Origin: Lodderomyces elongisporus
Lineage: Eukaryota; Ascomycota; Pichiomycetes; Serinales; Debaryomycetaceae
Reading direction: 5' to 3'
DNA: 64,000 nucleotides
Assembly (NCBI RefSeq): GCF_030384665.1
Contig: NC_083673.1
Location: 1,931,501-1,995,500, forward strand
Shown here: one piece after another, positions 51,701-57,809 of the stretch
How the letters are laid out: every line of letters starts with the position of its first letter
Position numbering within the stretch: the stretch's first letter is position 1
Notes under the pieces: model-generated
Seen by the model: the letters and a program-made list of their open reading frames with translations, nothing else
What the model was told of the DNA's origin: nothing
The model's database searches: none
Translations under genes and position numbers: made by a program

Positions 51701-53676
51701 TCCCACGTCCACATACGACTATGTACACAACGACATGGACCAAGACTAACGAGGATGGCTCGGAAGAGACAGACTCAGGTATTGTTACACAATCAGACGA
51801 GTCTCTTTCTACTGTGACTACGTTCCCACGTCCACATACGACTATGTACACAACGACATGGACCAAGACTAACGAGGATGGCTCGGAAGAGACAGACTCA
51901 GGTATTGTTACGCAGTCGGATGAGTCTCTTTCTACTGTGACTACGTTCCCACGTCCACATACGACTATGTACACAACGACATGGACCAAGACTAACGAGG
52001 ATGGCTCGGAAGAGACAGACTCTGGTATTGTTACGCAGTCAGATGAGGACCTCAAGACAATCACCACATTCCCACGTCCACATACGACTATGTACACAAC
52101 GACATGGACCAAGACTAACGAGGATGGTTCCGAAGAGACAGACTCTGGTATTGTTACACAGTCAGATGAGTCTCTTTCCACTGTGACTACGTTTCCCCGT
52201 AATGAAAATTTAAGTAGCTACTCAGTTTTGTATTCTATCGAATCCTCAATTGTAGATTCGATTGAGTATTCAAGCGAGTTTTTGACAGAGGAAACCAACG
52301 ACAGTTCAAGCGAAGATTTGACCCAAGCGTCCACCGATAGCTCGATTGACGATACAATAGAAAGTTCGATTGAGGATTTTACTGAAGAGACAATCGAAAG
52401 TACAATTGAAGACTCTACTGAGGAGCCGACTGAAAGTACAATTGAAGATTTTACTGAAGAGACAACCGAATGCACGACCGAAGACACGACCGAAGACACA
52501 GCAGAAAGTACGACCGAAGATTTTACGGAAGAGCCGACTGAAAGTTCGATTGAGGATTTTACTGAAGAGACAATCGAAAGTACAATTGAAGACTCTACTG
52601 AGGAGCCGACTGAAAGTACAATTGAAGATTTTACTGAAGAGACAACCAAATTCACGACCGAAGGCACAGCAGAAAGTACGACCGAAGATTTTACGGAAGA
52701 GCCGACTGAAAGTACGATTGAGGATTTTACTGAAGAGACAATCGAAAGTACAATTGAAGACTCTACTGAGGAGCCGACTGAAAGTACAATTGAAGATTTT
52801 ACTGAAGAGACAATCGAATGCACGACCGAAGGCACAGCAGAAAGTACGACCGAAGATTTTACGGAAGAGCCTACTGAAAGTACGATTGAAGACTCTACTG
52901 AGGAGCTGACTGAAAGTACGATTGAGGATTTTACTGAAGAGACAATCGAATGCACGAAAGAGGACACAGCAGAAAGTACGACCGAAGATTTTACGGAAGA
53001 GCCTACTGAAAGTACGATTGAAGACAAGACGGTAAGTACGTCAGGGGAGTCAACTGAGTGTGCAACAGAGGATACGGTGAAAACGAAGACAGAGTATTCG
53101 ACTGAATATACTACGGAATGTACGATAGAGAAGACATTAAAGGTTACGACGAGGGTTTACACGGTCACGTGGACCAAGACCAATGAGGATGGATCTGAGG
53201 AGACAGACTCCGGTATAGTGACACAATCCAACGAGCTTTTATCGACTATTTCGACATTCCCACGTCCCACGATCATTACTACTGAATTTACCAAAACATG
53301 GACGAGAACTAATGATGATTTTATTGTTGTTACAGAATCAGGTATTGTCACTCAATCAGGAGATTCGTTGAAAACCATGACCACATTTGAGCCTTCGAGA
53401 AAAGCCAAGACAACAATTTACACTACGGTTTGTGTCACTACGGATGAGCACGGTGTTACTATAACGAAGTCTGGAGTTGTTTTACAGTCCGATGATGACG
53501 TGAAGACTATGACAAAGCAGCGTTCTTCGAACGCCCCACCAAAGAGTTATTTGAGTAGTAGCACACGTGGAGGTTCCACTATCCCAAATATTACTTCTGA
53601 GTATGCTGGTTTATCATCGAAACAACTTCCATCGCTATTAGCAGTCGTATTTGCTATACTGGCAATATTCATTTAG
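42733..53676 (+). CDS. Giant Als-family GPI-anchored cell-wall adhesin
   Basis: A 3647-residue cell-surface protein. The open frame begins at a GTG at 42682; I start at the first ATG (42733), which gives a clean signal peptide (1-20, MLQQQLILLLHFVTLFTIVN). Residues about 21-320 are an Als-type N-terminal adhesin domain: FTSFDSIVF, GDTFVLNMP, K80 at the position of the invariant peptide-anchoring lysine, PNGYASGTLG, and DCNKI. It keeps six cysteines (100, 116, 215, 235, 264, 306), two fewer than typical Als proteins. A Thr-rich segment follows, then one degenerate repeat, 66 tandem 41-residue units, a Glu/Thr-rich repeat block (about 3180-3440), three degenerate repeat units and a C-terminal GPI signal (LPSLLAVVFAILAIFI). 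Predicted role: adhesion to peptides, host or other cells. Confidence 0.93.
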   Translation: MLQQQLILLLHFVTLFTIVNAAQVSNIFTSFDSIVFNNARNHPYRAPHASFYRATLSWAISGADVKPGDTFVLNMPNVYKFVTNQAGVDLAVGGISYAKCTLVSGEWLVSYSQMQCVVTSNVKENTFVEGQIDLPISFNIGSTSEPADLQRAKVFKAGDNELVWSDGGRPLIQTVNFEAGNNYIPIGASNDKILIYGQYSAQLQEFDVRVVAGVCPNGYASGTLGVSNVNTPIDCNKIRTALAEQFNDWYIPTSVEPFDFKISCSSSSLVISYTNVPSKYRPMFDLRVHLESDETIIGSWRNSYQCLGGGTYENSYRVGWTPGTTENIDINNGYVVEVITSTHTDSTTLITTQNFVTGEDKTKTVVVNVPVPTETFRKPYCGAQVYYKTYTAIPGETASIIELQPDRDLCTTTVYTTTWTRTNSYESKVTESGVVSEDGISTVTLTTFPPPFTTMYTTTWTKTNEDGSEETDSGIVTQSDESLSTVTTFPRPHTTMYTTTWTKTNEDGSEETDSGIVTQSDESLSTVTTFPRPHTTMYTTTWTKTNEDGSEETDSGIVTQSDESLSTVTTFPRPHTTMYTTTWTKTNEDGSEETDSGIVTQSDESLSTVTTFPRPHTTMYTTTWTKTNEDGSEETDSGIVTQSDESLSTVTTFPRPHTTMYTTTWTKTNEDGSEETDSGIVTQSDESLSTVTTFPRPHTTMYTTTWTKTNEDGSEETDSGIVTQSDESLSTVTTFPRPHTTMYTTTWTKTNEDGSEETDSGIVTQSDESLSTVTTFPRPHTTMYTTTWTKTNEDGSEETDSGIVTQSDESLSTVTTFPRPHTTMYTTTWTKTNEDGSEETDSGIVTQSDESLSTVTTFPRPHTTMYTTTWTKTNEDGSEETDSGIVTQSDESLSTVTTFPRPHTTMYTTTWTKTNEDGSEETDSGIVTQSDEDLKTITTFPRPHTTMYTTTWTKTNEDGSEETDSGIVTQSDESLSTVTTFPRPHTTMYTTTWTKTNEDGSEETDSGIVTQSDESLSTVTTFPRPHTTMYTTTWTKTNEDGSEETDSGIVTQSDESLSTVTTFPRPHTTMYTTTWTKTNEDGSEETDSGIVTQSDESLSTVTTFPRPHTTMYTTTWTKTNEDGSEETDSGIVTQSDESLSTVTTFPRPHTTMYTTTWTKTNEDGSEETDSGIVTQSDESLSTVTTFPRPHTTMYTTTWTKTNEDGSEETDSGIVTQSDESLSTVTTFPRPHTTMYTTTWTKTNEDGSEETDSGIVTQSDESLSTVTTFPRPHTTMYTTTWTKTNEDGSEETDSGIVTQSDESLSTVTTFPRPHTTMYTTTWTKTNEDGSEETDSGIVTQSDESLSTVTTFPRPHTTMYTTTWTKTNEDGSEETDSGIVTQSDESLSTVTTFPRPHTTMYTTTWTKTNEDGSEETDSGIVTQSDEDLKTITTFPRPHTTMYTTTWTKTNEDGSEETDSGIVTQSDESLSTVTTFPRPHTTMYTTTWTKTNEDGSEETDSGIVTQSDESLSTVTTFPRPHTTMYTTTWTKTNEDGSEETDSGIVTQSDESLSTVTTFPRPHTTMYTTTWTKTNEDGSEETDSGIVTQSDESLSTVTTFPRPHTTMYTTTWTKTNEDGSEETDSGIVTQSDESLSTVTTFPRPHTTMYTTTWTKTNEDGSEETDSGIVTQSDESLSTVTTFPRPHTTMYTTTWTKTNEDGSEETDSGIVTQSDESLSTVTTFPRPHTTMYTTTWTKTNEDGSEETDSGIVTQSDESLSTVTTFPRPHKTMYTTTWTKTNEDGSEETDSGIVTQSDESLSTVTTFPRPHTTMYTTTWTKTNEDGSEETDSGIVTQSDESLSTVTTFPRPHTTMYTTTWTKTNEDGSEETDSGIVTQSDESLSTVTTFPRPHTTMYTTTWTKTNEDGSEETDSGIVTQSDESLSTVTTFPRPHTTMYTTTWTKTNEDGSEETDSGIVTQSDEDLKTITTFPRPHTTMYTTTWTKTNEDGSEETDSGIVTQSDESLSTVTTFPRPHTTMYTTTWTKTNEDGSEETDSGIVTQSDESLSTVTTFPRPHTTMYTTTWTKTNEDGSEETDSGIVTQSDESLSTVTTFPRPHTTMYTTTWTKTNEDGSEETDSGIVTQSDESLSTVTTFPRPHTTMYTTTWTKTNEDGSEETDSGIVTQSDESLSTVTTFPRPHTTMYTTTWTKTNEDGSEETDSGIVTQSDESLSTVTTFPRPHKTMYTTTWTKTNEDGSEETDSGIVTQSDESLSTVTTFPRPHTTMYTTTWTKTNEDGSEETDSGIVTQSDESLSTVTTFPRPHTTMYTTTWTKTNEDGSEETDSGIVTQSDEDLKTITTFPRPHTTMYTTTWTKTNEDGSEETDSGIVTQSDESLSTVTTFPRPHTTMYTTTWTKTNEDGSEETDSGIVTQSDESLSTVTTFPRPHTTMYTTTWTKTNEDGSEETDSGIVTQSDESLSTVTTFPRPHTTMYTTTWTKTNEDGSEETDSGIVTQSDESLSTVTTFPRPHTTMYTTTWTKTNEDGSEETDSGIVTQSDESLSTVTTFPRPHTTMYTTTWTKTNEDGSEETDSGIVTQSDESLSTVTTFPRPHTTMYTTTWTKTNEDGSEETDSGIVTQSDESLSTVTTFPRPHTTMYTTTWTKTNEDGSEETDSGIVTQSDEDLKTITTFPRPHTTMYTTTWTKTNEDGSEETDSGIVMQSDEDLKTITTFPRPHTTMYTTTWTKTNEDGSEETDSGIVTQSDESLSTVTTFPRPHTTMYTTTWTKTNEDGSEETDSGIVTQSDESLSTVTTFPRPHTTMYTTTWTKTNEDGSEETDSGIVTQSDESLSTVTTFPRPHTTMYTTTWTKTNEDGSEETDSGIVTQSDESLSTVTTFPRPHTTMYTTTWTKTNEDGSEETDSGIVTQSDESLSTVTTFPRPHTTMYTTTWTKTNEDGSEETDSGIVTQSDESLSTVTTFPRPHTTMYTTTWTKTNEDGSEETDSGIVTQSDESLSTVTTFPRPHTTMYTTTWTKTNEDGSEETDSGIVTQSDESLSTVTTFPRPHTTMYTTTWTKTNEDGSEETDSGIVTQSDESLSTVTTFPRPHTTMYTTTWTKTNEDGSEETDSGIVTQSDEDLKTITTFPRPHTTMYTTTWTKTNEDGSEETDSGIVTQSDESLSTVTTFPRNENLSSYSVLYSIESSIVDSIEYSSEFLTEETNDSSSEDLTQASTDSSIDDTIESSIEDFTEETIESTIEDSTEEPTESTIEDFTEETTECTTEDTTEDTAESTTEDFTEEPTESSIEDFTEETIESTIEDSTEEPTESTIEDFTEETTKFTTEGTAESTTEDFTEEPTESTIEDFTEETIESTIEDSTEEPTESTIEDFTEETIECTTEGTAESTTEDFTEEPTESTIEDSTEELTESTIEDFTEETIECTKEDTAESTTEDFTEEPTESTIEDKTVSTSGESTECATEDTVKTKTEYSTEYTTECTIEKTLKVTTRVYTVTWTKTNEDGSEETDSGIVTQSNELLSTISTFPRPTIITTEFTKTWTRTNDDFIVVTESGIVTQSGDSLKTMTTFEPSRKAKTTIYTTVCVTTDEHGVTITKSGVVLQSDDDVKTMTKQRSSNAPPKSYLSSSTRGGSTIPNITSEYAGLSSKQLPSLLAVVFAILAIFI
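44089..52206 (+). repeat. 66 tandem 123-bp units in the adhesin stalk
   Basis: The unit ATG recurs every 123 bp from 44095 to 52090 without a single indel: (52090-44095)/123 is exactly 65, so there are 66 units. Each encodes 41 residues, beginning TTMYTTTWTKTNEDGSEE and ending TVTTFPRPH. Each is 17/41 Ser/Thr with 7 acidic residues and one Trp. Units 12, 24, 37, 46, 54, 55 and 65 carry EDLKTI in place of ESLSTV, and units 33 and 44 begin with KT instead of TT. Nearly all other differences are synonymous. Confidence 0.97.
52270..53060 (+). repeat. Glu/Thr-rich imperfect repeat block in the adhesin
   Basis: Coding repeats built from short modules such as ESTIEDFTEE and STEEPTES. Longer copies of the composite begin near 52381, 52561 and 52729, offset by 180 and 168 bp, so unlike the main array this block varies in unit length. 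Highly acidic with no Trp. Confidence 0.9.
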
Positions 53677-54304
53677 TTCAATCGAGTTCTTGACTTTATG
53701 ACCCAATTCGGCGCTCGTTTGATAGAAATTATTCGTTTCATGTATTAAAAGCGTTCGGTTAGTTGTTGTTGGTCTCACGTGGTGAATCTGTATTAATACT
53801 TTTCGGTTTCTTTTTTTTGGTTAATTATATTCGGTTCTTATATTTGGTTAAATTTTTTTCTATATATAATATAACCTAATACGTTATTGTGAATATCAGT
53901 CAATTTAACATTTGACCGATAGTGTACTTGCTCTCCAATAAGCTTTTATTTGATTAGTTTTTTTTTTCTTTTTTTTCTTTTTTTGATTCAGAACAATTAG
54001 TTCCAACGAATTGGGGATCTTCCAAATGTAATAATTTATAATCGTTTTTACAGGTTAACCGTGGCTATTTAAAACGATTTCTTTTAATTTTTCAATATGG
54101 CATAGCACTTTTTGTTTAAACACATTGGGTACAAAAGAATGGGTATTACACAAGGATACATGCACACACATAGATATATAAATCTAATCATATCAAAGTA
54201 TAAAGTCTATAAATGGAATTATGAAGTAAAAATAAATTGCGGTGGGAAGCAGATGCCCTAATAGATGGCAGTTCAGATAACATCTTCAGGAGTAAGTGAT
54301 GTCT
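53677..54304. other. Intergenic region adhesin/ZRT2 (convergent)
   Basis: About 0.63 kb of AT-rich 3' flanking DNA with poly-T runs (about 53955-53985) and one CACGTG core (53776-53781). No gene seen. Confidence 0.6.
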
Positions 54305-55498
54305 TTAAGCCCACTTACCCAACAATGCCATAAGTCCGGCACCCCAGCACATTATGAAATAAGCAATGAGCATTCTCTTGAACCCCAGAGGTCCCTTGAA
54401 TTCTCCACTGTATAGGAATTCATGGGCCATTAACTCAACGATACCTGTATAGACCAATATTCCTGCCGAGATCGAATCAAATACACCATTTGTAATTAAT
54501 GATCTTCTCGATCCAGGTGGATATGAATGTCTTACTCCCAAACCTATAGCAATAGCAATTGGGGTGCATAGAGTATATGCTATTGCCAATAGATAAGGAG
54601 TCCATCTTCTTTTGCCCCAGTTTGTTGTGGCGATTCTTGTACCTAAACCTAAACCTTCAAACATTTGATGGAATACAAGAACAATGTACAATGACTTAAA
54701 CTCATCACCCGCTACTGCGAGCGATAAACCAATAAACACAGAGTGAAAGATGACACCAAATTCCAAGACAAACACATTGAGCAATTGTCCATAGTATTGT
54801 TCCTTGCTTTGATCGTTTACTGGAGTACCCATTAATTCTGGATCCTGATGCTCATGAGCATGTTGGAAGTGTTTTGGGTATGGGTTTGTTTCTGATTTAG
54901 CATGCTTTCTTTCGGCAGCGTCATATTCGTCTCCTTCTTCTTCTACATCATCTTCTTCCTCGTCGCTTTGTGAAAGCTTTTTTTCGGCGACATCTTTTTT
55001 CACATATAATGCTTCGTCACCGAAATGAGAATGTGTGTGTCCACCATATCCACCCTCCTGTCCTTCTTCTTGGTCGGTAGATAAGGAGGCTATTTTTCTA
55101 TCAATCATTTGGTACGCAACCAACTCAAAAAAGAAAAGGACAAACAAGGTCATTAGACAAATACCAAACGCCCACGGATACTCGGTAATCACTCCTGTGA
55201 GACATTCATCGCCCAAAGCGTCGGAAGCCGGTTCCAATAAATGAATGAAGGCAGTAGCAACAATAACACCTGATCCAAAGTACTTTGCACCGAAAAAGCA
55301 CCATGGAGGAAGCCTTATAAACGAATATTTCGAAGATAAAATAGGAAACAAGGTTCCAATTGCCGAGGTGGCCATGATGACAAAAATGGATGAAATGCGT
55401 GCTCCAAAGTCCTTACCATCATAGTCGTTTGTAGTTGGACATTCATCTCTTTTGTTGAGATATTCAAAAAGATTGGATAAATTGCTATATTGGGTCAT
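54305..55498 (-). CDS. ZRT2: ZIP-family plasma-membrane zinc transporter
   Basis: A 397-residue ZIP transporter importing Zn2+. Eight hydrophobic segments are visible, three before and five after a long cytosolic loop. Conserved: SSKYSFIRLPPWCFFGAKYFGSGVIVATAFIHLLEPASDALG, the TM4 metal-site motif FHSVFIGLSLA, the TM5 motif FHQMFEGLGLG and the C-terminal MALLGKWA. The loop has His clusters (HTHSHF and HFQHAHEH) and acidic runs. The sequence is closer to yeast Zrt2 than Zrt1 in helices 1-3 and after helix 6. A short N-terminus with CPTTNDYDG precedes helix 1. Start is the first Met, after a T-rich leader. Confidence 0.92.
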   Translation of the reverse strand: MTQYSNLSNLFEYLNKRDECPTTNDYDGKDFGARISSIFVIMATSAIGTLFPILSSKYSFIRLPPWCFFGAKYFGSGVIVATAFIHLLEPASDALGDECLTGVITEYPWAFGICLMTLFVLFFFELVAYQMIDRKIASLSTDQEEGQEGGYGGHTHSHFGDEALYVKKDVAEKKLSQSDEEEDDVEEEGDEYDAAERKHAKSETNPYPKHFQHAHEHQDPELMGTPVNDQSKEQYYGQLLNVFVLEFGVIFHSVFIGLSLAVAGDEFKSLYIVLVFHQMFEGLGLGTRIATTNWGKRRWTPYLLAIAYTLCTPIAIAIGLGVRHSYPPGSRRSLITNGVFDSISAGILVYTGIVELMAHEFLYSGEFKGPLGFKRMLIAYFIMCWGAGLMALLGKWA

Positions 55499-57809
55499 TG
55501 TTCAAAGATATTCTTTTTTTTTTTTTTCCTTTTTTTTTGGAATTTTCGTTTTCGTCGTTTTCTCCTTCTCTTCTTGTTCTCTTCTGTTTCCGTCTATCTA
55601 ACGATATCGCTGTTGTTGCTTATTAGATCTCGTGTATGAATTTGAATAAAGTATGCACAAAAAAAAGTGGCCGAGATAGAATATGTTATAAGCTTTTCTG
55701 TTCTTCACTTGGCAAGTTCTGAAGTTTTTGGGAATCTTCTTTTCTATTTTTGTTTTTGGTTGAAAGTTGAAAAAAAATAAAAAGAAGACAAAGAAAAAAA
55801 TACAAATTATTTTGTTTTGTATGCCAAGACTAGGAACCAAAGACCCTTTTTATATTTGTATATCGACAAACGAGTTAGTCAAACTGGGTAGGATTTATAG
55901 TTATGGTAATGATGTAGATGCTAATAGGGTGGGAATTTTGCACTTCAACTTTGGTTAAATTATTTTGGTTAGTTAAATTAATTTAGTTAAATTAATTGGT
56001 TAAATCAATTTATTCACAATCCTCTTCTTTTTCCTTTGTTTCTTTCTAATTTTTTTTTTTTTTGGATATATATACACAACTATAGTGGTTATGATGCAAT
56101 GTATACTGATTCAATCAATATGAAGGAAATACAACGAAGTCCAAAGAGCCTGGTATAACTTTCTTAGACACTTCAAAGTCAAAATTTTTTTCTTTTTTTT
56201 TTGCCTGTTCGTTTCTTCCTTTTTTTTTTTTTCAAATTAAGGAATAGAAAGCACAAATGGTTTGAATTATATTAAAGCTCGATGGCTGAAAAGCAAAAGC
56301 AAAAGCAAAAGCACAAGCTAAAAAGCTAAAAAGTAAAAGAAGCCAAAAAAAAAATTGGAGAAGTGGGAAGTGGGAAATGGGAAAAGATTTGGTTGAATGG
56401 GAACAATAGACCTGGCAAAAATTAAAAAAAAAAACACACAGACAGACAGACATCCAAGTACCTTGTTGGTTATCCATCAAACCATTCAAAAGTCCAAAAT
56501 CATTTTTTGTTTTTTTTTTGTCTTTTTTCTTAGTAGGAAGATTACGTAATCATTCAAGTATTGGATTTTTTTTTCTTTTTTTCATGAATTAAAAAAAAAT
56601 TAAAATACAATAAAGTCACGTGATACGCTATTGAATTGTGTGTAAGAAAAAAAACATCAATTTAAACAAACAATGAAATTTTATAGAGCCTATTCATCTA
56701 TACCGAACTTGCACTTCATATTAGCTAATGAAACCAAAGAAAGAGGTAACCATAACCATAATCGTGACCATTGTATTCCACTCGCTTGTCTATTGAACGG
56801 CAAAATCGCTCTGTTGTTTGTTTGTTTCTTTCTTTTTTTCTTTCTTTTCTTTTGAGGGATGGGGATAAGGCGAAGGAAAAGAGGAATGAAGAAGATTGGG
56901 GGGGGGGGGGGGCGGTTTGATTAAGTTTGCCGTAAGGTCATTATGAGCCTATTGATTATGAAAAGTAGAATCAATGGAACTATTAATAAAAGTGTCAAAG
57001 CCGATAATATATTTTTACATTGTAAAATACCAATATGTGTACACCCCATTGAAGATGTTAGAAAAGGAGAAAAAAAAAAAAAAATTAGAATGAATGAAAC
57101 TAAATGTTTTAAACCAAAAACTCTCTAGACTATTTTAATTTCTCTAAATTAATTGTAGACAAACCTGGTGAGTTCTCCACTACGGGATGCTTTCTAAGCT
57201 TGTGCTCAGTTATTGAAAACGTGTGGATTTTGATAGGTTTTTCCATTGATGCAAATACGTATTGTTTGAAAAAGTAAAGTATAGCTTTTTGCTTTGTTCA
57301 AATTAACACCATCAGCACTGAAGTTTTCGTAGCCGTTCCACTTTATTTTTTTCGCAGTGTCTTTGTCATTTATTTCACCTTACATTGTCACATACCTTGG
57401 TGGTTACATTTCCGGCATTGTTGCAACACGTGCATTATCAATAAAACCTTTTACGAAAAAAGTAGCAGAGCAAATATTTGGAACTAAACATTGCAAAGGA
57501 TCACCATCATCACACGACCTTATTTTTGAGTAGAGAATGTTAGTTAGACACTAAACCTTGATAACTACTACAGTTTTATCAAATACAAATAGCCACGGCA
57601 AAATGGAAATTTTTTTTAAAAAAAAAACCTAAAAGAAAACTAAAAATACCAAAAAACAAAAAACATCACATCTCATAACTGTCATAGAATCATTAATAAT
57701 AACAAACTCCAAAATCTAATGCCTGTTCACGATGGGCTTCAATTCTCTATTCCTTTTGTATTACAACTCTTTTTCTTCTTCTTTTTCTTCGTTCCGTATC
57801 TTTGAATGG
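55499..57809. other. Long intergenic region with G15 tract and possible small gene
   Basis: About 2.3 kb between ZRT2 (divergent side) and the MFS gene 3' end. It holds poly-T and poly-A runs, an AAAAGC-type repeat (about 56290-56315), a run of 15 G (56898-56912), and CACGTG cores at 56617-56622 and 57427-57432. Two small plus-strand frames (56673-56855 and 56943-57128) could be joined by a non-consensus intron; this is listed separately as a low-confidence candidate. Confidence 0.5.
56673..57128 (+). CDS. Candidate small spliced gene (weak)
   Basis: A CACGTG core at 56617 lies 50 bp upstream of an ATG at 56673. The first 24 codons (MKFYRAYSSIPNLHFILANETKER) look like a basic, possibly mitochondrial N-terminus, then the frame turns into T-rich low complexity. 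Joining 56673-56745 to 56926-57128 keeps the frame and gives 91 residues ending NETKCFKPKTL with a Lys-rich stretch. The implied intron would have donor GTAACC, no clear branch site, and would contain the G15 run. I do not recognise the product, and it may be chance. Confidence 0.2.

Noticed and set aside
44004..52181. Minus-strand frame of about 2725 codons
   Set aside because: It is the complement of the adhesin repeat. Its sequence is only the same unit read backwards, with no start context or independent domain. Kept as a low-interest finding, not as a gene.
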